A DNA stretch of 27,983 nt from Gammaproteobacteria bacterium (GTDB lineage Bacteria > Pseudomonadota > Gammaproteobacteria > Thiohalomonadales > Thiohalomonadaceae): positions 1 to 27,983 of the forward strand of contig JAPHSO010000170.1 of NCBI GenBank assembly GCA_026193675.1. The letters run 5' to 3'. The position numbers were made by a program, and so were the translations under genes. How positions within the stretch are numbered: the first letter of the stretch is position 1; each line of letters starts with the position of its first letter. The notes under the pieces are model-generated. The model saw only the letters and a program-made list of their open reading frames with translations, was not told the DNA's origin and did no database searches. This document shows positions 1 to 8,119 of the stretch, piece after piece.

Positions 1-261
1 GCCACCCAGTTTCCGGGTCCAGTGCTGTGCATAGAACAGAGGTGTGGGTCTACCGACAAACTGCTTAAGGTCCTCTTCAAGCTCAGCCAGAAACTCCGGA
101 TCTTGAAGATATTTGTCGTAAGCCTCACGTAGCTCCTGAAGGGGTCCCATCAGGGTTTCTGAAACAAACAGACCACCATAGGGGCCAAAGTGACCACGCT
201 CATCAGGTAGATGGCGTAGCGCTTCAAATTGTGATGAATTAGTGCTGGGAGAGTTGGACAT
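1..261 (-). CDS. trpB: Tryptophan synthase beta chain, N-terminal part (cut by window edge)
   Basis: The reverse strand encodes 87 codons starting with an ATG at 259-261 and running open off the left edge. The protein begins MSNSPSTNSSQFEALRHLPD and continues with GHFGPYGGLFVSETL, which is the typical start of the tryptophan synthase beta subunit, and then VGRPTPLFYA. The beta subunit joins indole and serine to make tryptophan using pyridoxal phosphate. The PLP lysine lies beyond the edge and cannot be checked. The start overlaps the end of trpF by 23 bases, so the two are co-transcribed and probably translationally coupled. trpA would be expected next, outside the window. Confidence 0.93.
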   Translation of the reverse strand, partial: MSNSPSTNSSQFEALRHLPDERGHFGPYGGLFVSETLMGPLQELREAYDKYLQDPEFLAELEEDLKQFVGRPTPLFYAQHWTRKLGG

Positions 262-883
262 CTGCCTCTGCGACTCCTCGAATAAATTGTGACATTTTAA
301 CCGAATCTTTAACCCCTTTGCTCGCCTCTACCCCACTACTTACATCAACTGCGTAGGGAGAGACGCTCAAAATAGATATTTTTACGTTACTTTCGTCTAA
401 ACCACCCGCCAAAATTAGCGGCCTTGGTAACTCTTTGGGGATACGCTCCCAATCAAATTTCTCTCCTGTTCCACCTGGTATACCAGGATGATAGGAGTCG
501 ACCAGTATTCCTGCTGCCGATGAAAACTGCTCACAAACTTGATGCAGATCAATCCCCTCCTTCATACTGACGGCTTTGATATAGCGCATCCCAAATGAGT
601 GACAGTAAGACTCATCCTCATCCCCATGAAACTGAAGTAGTGAGAGCGGGATCTCATCAATTACATTGTTCACCTCATCTTTAGAGGCATTAACAAATAG
701 ACCCACGATTGTTACAAACGGAGGCAGAGCCGACACGATAGATTTAGCCTGCTCAATGGTGACAAAACGTGGACTGGGTGGGTAGAAAACCAGACCTATG
801 GCATCAGCACCAAGCTGAACCGCCTCAACACCATGATCTGGCTGAGTAATTCCACAAATTTTAATTCGTGTTTTATGCATCAT
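239..883 (-). CDS. trpF: Phosphoribosylanthranilate isomerase
   Basis: A 214-residue single-domain TIM-barrel enzyme that catalyses the Amadori rearrangement of phosphoribosylanthranilate in tryptophan synthesis. Visible signatures are KICGIT near the N-terminus with the catalytic Cys10, GLVFYPPSPRFV, LLQFHGDE, the catalytic acid Asp129 in ILVDSYHPG, the phosphate-binding GGTGEKFDW and LILAGGL, and VDVSSGVE near the C-terminus. Length is normal for the monofunctional family. Two adjacent ATG codons could start it (881-883 or 878-880). No clear ribosome site precedes them, and the upstream truA stop is only 10 bases away, which suggests coupling. trpB follows with a 23-base overlap. Confidence 0.97.
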   Translation of the reverse strand: MMHKTRIKICGITQPDHGVEAVQLGADAIGLVFYPPSPRFVTIEQAKSIVSALPPFVTIVGLFVNASKDEVNNVIDEIPLSLLQFHGDEDESYCHSFGMRYIKAVSMKEGIDLHQVCEQFSSAAGILVDSYHPGIPGGTGEKFDWERIPKELPRPLILAGGLDESNVKISILSVSPYAVDVSSGVEASKGVKDSVKMSQFIRGVAEADVQLSQH

Positions 884-893
884 CTAATAATTA

Positions 894-1676
894 TTACCAC
901 ACGGTTAACGAGGGAGCGCTCTGAGTTAGGCCAAATTCCTGTGGATATTCTACACCCACAAGATATAGCCCCGCAGCAGGTGCAGTCACTCCGGCTTGAG
1001 TTCTATCTTTTAGCTGCAATACTTCACTGCACCATTCAGGCTCTGCTTCACCTGAACCAATCTTCATCAAAACACCGGCAATATTTCTAACCATATGGTA
1101 GAGAAATGCATTGGCCTCAATATCAATATAGGTGTACGGGCCGTGTTGACTCACCTCCAGACGGGTGATGGTTCGGATCGGACTATTGGCCTGACACCCT
1201 ACGGCTCTAAAGGAGCTGAAATCATGTTCACCGATAAGACAGCTGGCTGCCTCACGCATCGGTTTCAATTCAAGCGCTTTATGTGTCCATGTGACACGAC
1301 CTGCAAGAAATGTGGGGCGAACATTGCGACTGTAGATAACAAAACGGTATGCGCGTCGAACCGCCGAAAAACGCGCATGAAACTGATCGCTGACAGGTTG
1401 GCTCCAGAGCGCAACAACATCCTTAGGTAGATTGGTATTGGTGCCAAAAACCCAGGAGCGCTCTGTTCGCTCGGCAACCGTATCGAAATGGATGATTTGA
1501 GAAGTTGCGTGGACACCGGTATCGGTACGACCAGCAACAGTAACCCGAACCGATTCATCTGCAACTTTTGAAATTGCAGCCTCAACCACCTCTTGAATGG
1601 TATTTGAAGTATCTTTTTGAAGCTGCCAACCACTATAACCACTGCCGTCATATTCGACGGCCATAGCGATACGCAT
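894..1676 (-). CDS. truA: tRNA pseudouridine(38-40) synthase TruA
   Basis: A 260-residue pseudouridine synthase that modifies uridines 38-40 in the anticodon stem of many tRNAs. It starts MRIAMAVEYDGSGYSGWQ, the standard TruA opening. The catalytic aspartate is Asp52 in AGRTDTGVHA. Further family segments are RAYRFVIYSR, the GEHDFSSFRA block and the FLYHMVRNIAGVLM block near the C-terminus. Length is close to the E. coli enzyme (270 residues). It sits 17 bases after fimV and 10 bases before trpF on the same strand, the order known from Pseudomonas. Confidence 0.97.
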   Translation of the reverse strand: MRIAMAVEYDGSGYSGWQLQKDTSNTIQEVVEAAISKVADESVRVTVAGRTDTGVHATSQIIHFDTVAERTERSWVFGTNTNLPKDVVALWSQPVSDQFHARFSAVRRAYRFVIYSRNVRPTFLAGRVTWTHKALELKPMREAASCLIGEHDFSSFRAVGCQANSPIRTITRLEVSQHGPYTYIDIEANAFLYHMVRNIAGVLMKIGSGEAEPEWCSEVLQLKDRTQAGVTAPAAGLYLVGVEYPQEFGLTQSAPSLTVW

Positions 1677-1693
1677 AATAGAACGATTAATGA

Positions 1694-4600
1694 CTAGATT
1701 GAATCGAGAAGATCTTGTGCTTGCTGCTTCTGAGCTTCATCACCTTGTGAAGTCACCTCATTGAGCAAATTACGAGCACCATCAGCATCACCCATTTCAA
1801 TGTAGGCCTTTGCCAGGTCGATCTTGGTATTCATATCCCCTTCACTCAAATCCAGGTCAGAATCAACATCGTCAAGCTCACCCAGATCATCATCGTCACT
1901 AATATCAAAATCGAGGTCAAGGTCAGAGAGGTCATCAAGCTCGTCACCACCGATGAGGGTCTCTCCATCATCCGTTAGTATCGAATCAAGGTCGAGGTCG
2001 TCGGCAGCAGCTTCACTCGTCGATCCGCCAGCTATAGACTCAAGATCCAGATCAAAATCATCAAGTTCATCTGTAGATGACTCCGAACTCTCTTCAATCT
2101 CTCCTAGATCCAGATCGAAAGCTGATTCCAAATCCTGTTCATCAGTACTCTCTTCATCAAGCTCTAAATCAATGCCAAGATCTGATGCCAGATCAGCTTC
2201 ATCTGTACTCTCTTCATCAAGCTCTAAACCTAAACCGATATCTGATTCTTGATCAGCCTCTTCAATATTCTCTTCATCAAGATCTAAACCGAGATCGAGC
2301 TCTGAAGTTAGGTCAGCGTCATCAGTACTGATGGTATCTTCTTCAATCGAATCTAGCTCCAGATCCAACTCAAAATCATTCGACTCATCTTCTGTATCAA
2401 CTAGTTCTTCAGGCTCAATTGGGTCATCCGAACTCTCTTCCTGACTATCCAAACCGAGTTCAAGGTCATCAAGTGCTCCCATATCATCATCTAAATCATC
2501 AGAAGAGAGGTCTCCCAAATCTCCAATACTGTGGAGATCATCATCAATTGATGAGAGCGCATCATCCAGTTCAGCTGAAAGGTCGTCTGCTGAGGTATCT
2601 TCTAGATTATCTAGATCATCAAGCGAGAAGTCGAAATCATCCGATTCAGTTGAGGTATCAGTATTAGTCTCTGCTGCACTATCGGTCTCAGCTGCCGAGT
2701 TCTCTGCAACATCTTTACCTGCGATATGCAGACTATCCATGTCGAGATCGTCGATATTAAAATCGATAACCCCCTCATCATCTTTCTCTTCTTCACCAAG
2801 ATCCAGCTCGCCTAATTCAAAGCTACCGTCTTCTGTTGCAGTCTCAGCTTCCCCCGCTTCAGCAGCGGCAACATCTATATCCTCATCCTCTTCATCGAGA
2901 GATGAGCTAAACAGGTCATCATCAAGGTCTGAGAAATCGAGCCCCAAATCGATATCGAGCTCACCTTCAGATGATTCCATCTCGGCGCTCAACTCATCCA
3001 GGTCGATTCCAATATCTAAAACATCGTCGAGTGTATTCTCCTCGCTCTCGGTCAGCTCCAGCTCTTCACCTTCATCCTCTTCAACTTCAGGTGCCTCAGC
3101 AAATAGAGGATTCTCTGGGCTAATTTCATGCCCCATGATTAGAATCTTTTTCCAGGCCGCTTCATCTTCCTGAAGCTGCTCGGCGGAGTCGGCAATAATT
3201 AGATCGAACTGCTCTTTATCTTTAGCTGTGAAGTAGACTTCAAGCAGCTTGCTCTTCAGTTCAACACGTTCAGGAGACGAGGCCAAGGCATCCTTAAGTA
3301 GGGATTCAGCCTGCTGGGTACGGCCATAGGCCATATAAACATCAGCCTCGGTAATCGGATCAACCTCACCCTCATCCGAATCCATGCTTCCACCAGCAAG
3401 TCCACTAATCGCAAGGTCACTTAGGAATGAGGTATCTGGTCCACCTGAGGTACTTGCACCAATTGATGATGCATCACCACTTAGAATACTCTCGTGGAAA
3501 CGGTTACCACGACGCTTAATAGCAAGCAGCCCCAGCAACAGAACAAGTATCAGCGTGCCACCACCTGCAGCCATAAACATAGGTTCATTAAGGATTGTGC
3601 TGAAAAAGTCCTGCTCAGCCATCGGCTTAACAACAGGTACTGGGGCAACCTTTGGTCGAGGTGCTGGCTTAGGTGCAACTTTGGGTTCAATAACCTCAGG
3701 CTTAGGAGCTTCAGGTGTAGATTCCAGCGCATCGGCAATGGTCTGTTCTGTTTCAGACACTTCAGGAATCACCAGTGTAGTTGCTGGCTCTTCAACATCA
3801 GACTCAAGTTCAGCCATCACCTCAGCTTCAATGGCAGGAGTAACTTCAGCAGGAGCCTCTTCAACAACTTCAGGCTGAACCGCTGTTTCAACCTCATCAT
3901 CTTGTGAAAGTTGCTGCTGCATCTGGGCCAGATCACCATCTTTCAGGCTAACTAGACGCTTGAGTGCATCAAGTTGCTTCTGCAGATCACCCATACGTTC
4001 TTTTAGCGCCTCGTTTTCACGACGCTGAGCCTCTGAAATCTCAAGAGCCAACATTAGCTCCTGACGTAGCGCATCATCACCACCCTCAGCTACAGTGGCA
4101 CCCATATTATCTGATGTACGTTTGCTATCTGGAGAGACCAATTTCAAACTGGGACGTTTTGCTTCAGCAGAATCGGCAGAGATCATCTGCTCATCCATAC
4201 CGGTCGATTTAGCTGTTACTGTTGGTCGATCAGGTCGTGCAACCTCTGCCATCTCACCCTGATGACCAATTGAGGCGATAATATCTGGATTGTTAAGACG
4301 TAGAATAGATCCACGTTTCAGACGATTGATGTCGCCTGCAATAAAGGCGTTAGGATTCTCTTCAAGCAGGGCCATAAGCATCTGCTGTGTAGAGACCGAT
4401 GAGTCACCGCGAATCTCTTTAGCGATGCTCCATAAAGTTTCGCCATTACGAACAGGGCCATAGCTGACACCACCCTCATCTGTTGGCGTGATACTACCAC
4501 CAAGGTTACTGCTACGACTCTTACGAGCTGGCATTTGAGCAGGAGCAATTCTTGATGGAGCTGGAGCCACTGCCTGCATAGGTGCAGCCATTGGTGAGGA

Positions 4601-5038
4601 GGTCTGTGTCGCAGGTGCCTGAATTTGTGCTGGTTTTGCCCGCTGAAACTCAGGTGGATCAAGTAGCAGTGTATATTCACGAAGCACACGACCCGAACTC
4701 CAGGTCACCTCAAGGATAAAGTCGAGAAACGGCTCACGAATAGCATCATGAGAATCGACCTTTATGATGTAGCCGTTACCCTGTGATTCAACGTTAAAGC
4801 GCAGAAGAGCAAGAATGGAGGGGCGATCGATACCCACCTTGGCAAATGTCTCATACGAGGCAAGAGAGACATTTATTGAGTCGGCATCTTCAGGGGTGGC
4901 AGAAAGTAGCTCGATTTCGGCTGAGAGAGGTTGATTCAGGGCAGAATCTAACTGAATGTCCCCTAAACCAAGCGCATGCACGTTGAAATGCACAGCCAGC
5001 AGCCCTAGCAGCACAACTTGAATCAGCCTCTTTACCAT
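1694..5038 (-). CDS. fimV: FimV-like polar hub protein with LysM, membrane helix and acidic TPR cytoplasmic part
   Basis: A 1114-residue inner-membrane protein. Residues 1-22 form a signal peptide ending near VHALG. Residues 23-130 form the FimV N-terminal domain (LGLGDIQLDSALNQPL). A peptidoglycan-binding LysM-like segment lies at about 193-250 (NGETLWSIAKEI). A coiled coil follows at about 325-385, then a Pro/Glu/Ala-rich linker, and one membrane helix at about 485-507 followed by KRRG. The cytoplasmic part is extremely rich in Asp, Glu and Ser, with a TPR-like segment at about 556-610 and the conserved C-terminal TPR motif (NTKIDLAKAYIEMGDADGAR) in the last 46 residues. In Pseudomonas, FimV organises cell poles, type IV pili and adenylate cyclase activation. 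Location between asd and truA matches the conserved locus. A separate 20-residue repeat is listed below. Confidence 0.95.
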   Translation of the reverse strand: MVKRLIQVVLLGLLAVHFNVHALGLGDIQLDSALNQPLSAEIELLSATPEDADSINVSLASYETFAKVGIDRPSILALLRFNVESQGNGYIIKVDSHDAIREPFLDFILEVTWSSGRVLREYTLLLDPPEFQRAKPAQIQAPATQTSSPMAAPMQAVAPAPSRIAPAQMPARKSRSSNLGGSITPTDEGGVSYGPVRNGETLWSIAKEIRGDSSVSTQQMLMALLEENPNAFIAGDINRLKRGSILRLNNPDIIASIGHQGEMAEVARPDRPTVTAKSTGMDEQMISADSAEAKRPSLKLVSPDSKRTSDNMGATVAEGGDDALRQELMLALEISEAQRRENEALKERMGDLQKQLDALKRLVSLKDGDLAQMQQQLSQDDEVETAVQPEVVEEAPAEVTPAIEAEVMAELESDVEEPATTLVIPEVSETEQTIADALESTPEAPKPEVIEPKVAPKPAPRPKVAPVPVVKPMAEQDFFSTILNEPMFMAAGGGTLILVLLLGLLAIKRRGNRFHESILSGDASSIGASTSGGPDTSFLSDLAISGLAGGSMDSDEGEVDPITEADVYMAYGRTQQAESLLKDALASSPERVELKSKLLEVYFTAKDKEQFDLIIADSAEQLQEDEAAWKKILIMGHEISPENPLFAEAPEVEEDEGEELELTESEENTLDDVLDIGIDLDELSAEMESSEGELDIDLGLDFSDLDDDLFSSSLDEEDEDIDVAAAEAGEAETATEDGSFELGELDLGEEEKDDEGVIDFNIDDLDMDSLHIAGKDVAENSAAETDSAAETNTDTSTESDDFDFSLDDLDNLEDTSADDLSAELDDALSSIDDDLHSIGDLGDLSSDDLDDDMGALDDLELGLDSQEESSDDPIEPEELVDTEDESNDFELDLELDSIEEDTISTDDADLTSELDLGLDLDEENIEEADQESDIGLGLELDEESTDEADLASDLGIDLELDEESTDEQDLESAFDLDLGEIEESSESSTDELDDFDLDLESIAGGSTSEAAADDLDLDSILTDDGETLIGGDELDDLSDLDLDFDISDDDDLGELDDVDSDLDLSEGDMNTKIDLAKAYIEMGDADGARNLLNEVTSQGDEAQKQQAQDLLDSI
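2101..2340 (-). repeat. Tandem 60-base coding repeat inside fimV
   Basis: Four successive 60-base units line up exactly, so the string tcttcatcaa recurs at 2151, 2211 and 2271, followed each time by a variant of gctctaaa (gatctaaa in the third). The repeat encodes a 20-residue acidic unit such as DEESTDEADLASDLGIDLEL. The middle two or three copies are very similar at the DNA level, and the outer copies are more diverged. The frame is preserved because 60 is a multiple of three. It lies in the cytoplasmic acidic part of FimV, at about residues 900-979. Confidence 0.88.
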
Positions 5039-5136
5039 CCTTAATTCCTTACGTTGTTCTCTATAATTATCGATCTATCACAACTATCGGCTTTGCTTTA
5101 CGCAAAAAATTGCCTCAAAAAGTTGTCATTACACTT

Positions 5137-5155
5137 TAGTTATTGTCGCTAACTA
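5137..5155. promoter_or_regulatory. Short dyad in fimV upstream region
   Basis: The 174-base gap between asd and fimV is AT-rich and probably holds the fimV promoter. It contains an inverted repeat with arms TAGTTA and TAACTA around a 7-base spacer at 5137-5155. A second small dyad, TTTGC/GCAAA with a 5-base loop, lies at 5092-5106. Neither is followed by a T-run in the direction of asd transcription, so they do not look like terminators. No convincing pair of -35 and -10 boxes was found. An operator role is only a guess. Confidence 0.25.
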
Positions 5156-5212
5156 TAACTTAAATAAAGAGTTTTCCAAACATTTTCTTCAACCTCTCGA
5201 AAAATCTATGAC

Positions 5213-6325
5213 CTACCTCTCAAGAATGATCCTCAAGATACGGCGCAGAGGTTCTGCAGCACCCCACAATAGCTGGTCACCAACAGTAAATGCAGACAGA
5301 TATTCAGGCCCCATTGTGAGTTTACGCATACGACCAACAGGCACATTAAGAGTACCTGTCACAGCCGCTGGTGTAAGCTCCGCCATAGAGACATCTTTAT
5401 CGTTGGGAATCACCTTCACCCAATCATTGTGACTTGCGATGATTTCGTGAATCTCGTCAAGAGGAATATCCTTTGTCAGCTTGATGGTCAGCGCCTGAGA
5501 GTGACAGCGCATCGCACCGATACGCACACAGATACCATCAATCGGTACCGGATTGTCGCTCTGCCCAAGAATTTTATTGGTCTCCACCTCAGCCTTCCAC
5601 TCTTCACGGGTTTGGCCGCTCTCCATCTGGCTATCGAGCCACGGAATCAGCGAACCGGCCAGCGGCACCGGCCAGTTCTCAGTTGGATAGTCGTCAGAGC
5701 GGATAAATTCAGCGACCTGCCTGTCGATATCAAGAATCGCAGAGGCGGGATCATTTAGCTTCTCTTCAATATTGCCGTGAATCGCTCCCATCTGCTGAAT
5801 CAGTTCACGCATGTTGCGTGCACCGGCACCCGATGCCGCCTGATAGGTCATGGGAGAGATCCACTCAACCAGTCCCTTCTCCAGCAATCCGCCGATCGCC
5901 ATCATCATCAGGCTGACGGTACAGTTTCCACCAACATAGGTTTTAACACCACTCTCAAGACCCTTATCGATCACATTCCGGTTGACCGGATCCAGAACGA
6001 TAATCGCCTCATCCTCCATACGCAGGGTTGAAGCGGCATCGATCCAGTATCCATCCCAACCTGCTGCGCGCAGTTTTGGATAGATATCTTCGGTATAACC
6101 ACCGCCCTGGCAGGTGATGATCGCATCAAGAGACTTTAGCTCATCAATATCGGTCGCATCCTTGAGAGGAGGAATATCTTTACCGATATCTGGACCGGCC
6201 TGACCGGCCTGAGATGTGGTGAAGAAGATTGGCTCAAAGTGGTCAAAATCCTGCTCATCTCGCATGCGCTGCATCAGTACAGAGCCCACCATTCCACGCC
6301 AGCCGACGATACCTACCTTTTTCAT
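5213..6325 (-). CDS. asd: Aspartate-semialdehyde dehydrogenase
   Basis: A 370-residue enzyme that reduces aspartyl phosphate to aspartate semialdehyde with NADPH, the branch point to lysine/diaminopimelate, threonine and methionine. It shows the dinucleotide-binding VGWRGMVG at residues 7-14 and the catalytic Cys135 in GGNCTVSLM, the same position as in the E. coli enzyme. Length matches the gram-negative subclass (E. coli 367). It lies 36 bases after leuB, with AGGTAAC about 8 bases before the ATG as ribosome site. Its product is the substrate of DapA, which is encoded elsewhere in this window at 11826-12701. Confidence 0.97.
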   Translation of the reverse strand: MKKVGIVGWRGMVGSVLMQRMRDEQDFDHFEPIFFTTSQAGQAGPDIGKDIPPLKDATDIDELKSLDAIITCQGGGYTEDIYPKLRAAGWDGYWIDAASTLRMEDEAIIVLDPVNRNVIDKGLESGVKTYVGGNCTVSLMMMAIGGLLEKGLVEWISPMTYQAASGAGARNMRELIQQMGAIHGNIEEKLNDPASAILDIDRQVAEFIRSDDYPTENWPVPLAGSLIPWLDSQMESGQTREEWKAEVETNKILGQSDNPVPIDGICVRIGAMRCHSQALTIKLTKDIPLDEIHEIIASHNDWVKVIPNDKDVSMAELTPAAVTGTLNVPVGRMRKLTMGPEYLSAFTVGDQLLWGAAEPLRRILRIILER

Positions 6326-6361
6326 AACTGTTACCTGAATCTATTCGTTAAATTAGTTTAA

Positions 6362-7441
6362 TTACGCTTTTAATGCTGCAACGACTGCATCACCCATCTC
6401 AGACGTTGATACCTTGATATCACCATCAGTATAGATGTCGGCGGTGCGCTTTCCATCGTCGAGCACTGTGTTAACCGCAGCATCGATCTTGTCAGCCATC
6501 TCTGACTGATCAAGTGAGTAACGCAGCATCATCGATACCGAAAGAATAGTGGCCAGTGGATTGGCGATATTCTGTCCGGCGATATCGGGGGCAGAACCGT
6601 GAATCGGCTCATACATCCCCTTACCATTGGCATCGAGAGAGGCCGATGGCAGCATACCGATTGAACCGGTGAGCATCGCCGCACAATCGGAGAGGATGTC
6701 GCCAAACATATTGGTGGTGACCATCACATCAAACTGCTTGGGCGCACGTACCAGTTGCATTGCAGCATTGTCGACATACATGTGCGACAGCTCAATCTCT
6801 GGATGGCCCTTGGCCTCCTCAATCATCACCTCGCGCCACATCTCAGTACACTCCAGCACATTGGCCTTATCGACTGAGCAGACACGCTTATCACGCTTCA
6901 TGGCGATATCGAAAGCAACTTTAGCAATTCGAGAGACCTCTGATTCTTTGTAGACCAGCGTGTTGTAACCTTCACGCTCACCATTTTCCAGAGTGCGCAC
7001 ACCACGTGGCTGACCGAAGTAGATACCGCCAGTCAGTTCACGCACGATCATCAGGTCCAGACCCGAGACCACCTCAGCATTCAATGTTGAAGCGCTCGCA
7101 AGCTGTGGATAGAGAATCGCAGGACGCAGATTGGCAAACAGATCAAGACCGGCACGCAGTCCCAGCAGCCCCTTTTCAGGACGAACCGCAATATCAAGAG
7201 ACTCCCACTTGTAACCACCCACAGCACCAAGCAGGATAGAATCAGAACGTTTACAGAGCTCCATGGTCTCATCAGGTAGAGGTGTACCGGTTGCATCGTA
7301 AGCGGTTCCACCAACAAGACCATTTTCCATCTCGATATCGAGACCAAAATCACTCTTCAATACCTCAAGAACCTTTACCGCCTCGGCAACGATCTCCTGA
7401 CCAATCCCATCACCGGGTAGAACTGCTATCAATTTTGTCAT
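6362..7441 (-). CDS. leuB: 3-isopropylmalate dehydrogenase
   Basis: A 359-residue NAD-dependent beta-decarboxylating dehydrogenase, the third step of leucine synthesis. Visible family elements are LPGDGIGQEI at the N-terminus, the GLRAGLDLFANLRP block with substrate-binding arginines, RELTGGIYFG, and the metal-binding segment FGDILSDCAAML followed by GSIGMLPSASL. Near the end, HGSAPDIAGQNIANP gives the NAD-binding loop. Length fits LeuB (E. coli 363) rather than isocitrate dehydrogenase. It follows leuD by 38 bases and precedes asd by 36, consistent with one operon from leuC onward. Confidence 0.97.
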   Translation of the reverse strand: MTKLIAVLPGDGIGQEIVAEAVKVLEVLKSDFGLDIEMENGLVGGTAYDATGTPLPDETMELCKRSDSILLGAVGGYKWESLDIAVRPEKGLLGLRAGLDLFANLRPAILYPQLASASTLNAEVVSGLDLMIVRELTGGIYFGQPRGVRTLENGEREGYNTLVYKESEVSRIAKVAFDIAMKRDKRVCSVDKANVLECTEMWREVMIEEAKGHPEIELSHMYVDNAAMQLVRAPKQFDVMVTTNMFGDILSDCAAMLTGSIGMLPSASLDANGKGMYEPIHGSAPDIAGQNIANPLATILSVSMMLRYSLDQSEMADKIDAAVNTVLDDGKRTADIYTDGDIKVSTSEMGDAVVAALKA

Positions 7442-7479
7442 CTATCTACTTTCCTAAATCCAAATTCTGTTAGTTCTGA

Positions 7480-8118
7480 TTATGCGAATAACCAGGGGGC
7501 CTCAATGGCACGCTTCTCTTCATAGGCCTTGATGTCGTCCACGTGCTGCAACGTGAGTCCAATATCATCGAGGCCATTCATCAGGCAGTGCTTGCGGAAA
7601 CTATCCACATCAAAGGCAATCGTTTCACCAGATGGTGTGGTAATCGCCTGTGCCTCAAGGTCGACTATTAATTGATAGCCTTCACTCGCCTCAGTCTCTC
7701 TAAAGAGTTGATCTACCTTCTCCGCACTCAACACAATCGGCAGGATGCCGTTCTTGAAGCAGTTGTTAAAGAAGATGTCGGCAAAACTGGGGGCGATTAT
7801 CACCTTGAAACCCTGATCGAGCAACGCCCAAGGCGCATGTTCTCGCGATGAGCCACAACCAAAATTGTCACGCGCCAGTAGAACTTCGGCTCCCGCATAA
7901 CGTGGCAGGTTAAGCACAAAGTCAGGATTTACAGGTCGCTGACTATTGTCCATTCCTGGCTCACCGTGATCGAGGTAACGCCACTCATCGAATGCGTTGG
8001 GACCAAAGCCGCTGCGCTTGATCGACTTTAAAAATTGCTTCGGAATAATCGCATCGGTATCGACATTGGCACGGTCGAGCGGTGCAACAATCGCATCTAA
8101 TTTTTCAAACCTGTCCAT
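7480..8118 (-). CDS. leuD: 3-isopropylmalate dehydratase small subunit
   Basis: A 212-residue small (swivel) subunit of isopropylmalate isomerase, which with LeuC converts 2- to 3-isopropylmalate. The signature NFGCGSSREHAPWAL is present in the middle, preceded by DAIIPKQFLKSI near the N-terminus and followed by FADIFFNNCFKNGILP. Length is near the E. coli form (201 residues). The start ATG lies 1 base after the leuC stop, so the two subunits are likely translationally coupled, giving balanced production of a heterodimer. Confidence 0.97.
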   Translation of the reverse strand: MDRFEKLDAIVAPLDRANVDTDAIIPKQFLKSIKRSGFGPNAFDEWRYLDHGEPGMDNSQRPVNPDFVLNLPRYAGAEVLLARDNFGCGSSREHAPWALLDQGFKVIIAPSFADIFFNNCFKNGILPIVLSAEKVDQLFRETEASEGYQLIVDLEAQAITTPSGETIAFDVDSFRKHCLMNGLDDIGLTLQHVDDIKAYEEKRAIEAPWLFA

Positions 8119-8119
8119 C

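Noticed and set aside
2101..2340. Regular 60-base repeat resembling a CRISPR array
   Set aside because: There are no distinct spacers, the whole unit is repeated, it is in frame with fimV and encodes a diverging acidic repeat, and no cas genes are nearby.
1824..3907. Long Ser-rich and Gln/His-rich open frames on the plus strand opposite fimV
   Set aside because: They are mirror images of the Asp/Glu/Ser-rich codons of fimV on the minus strand, show no domain or start signal, and their length follows from the biased composition.
5092..5106. TTTGC/GCAAA stem with nearby A/T run as terminator for asd
   Set aside because: On the strand of asd transcription the T-run comes before the stem rather than after it, and the stem is only five bases.
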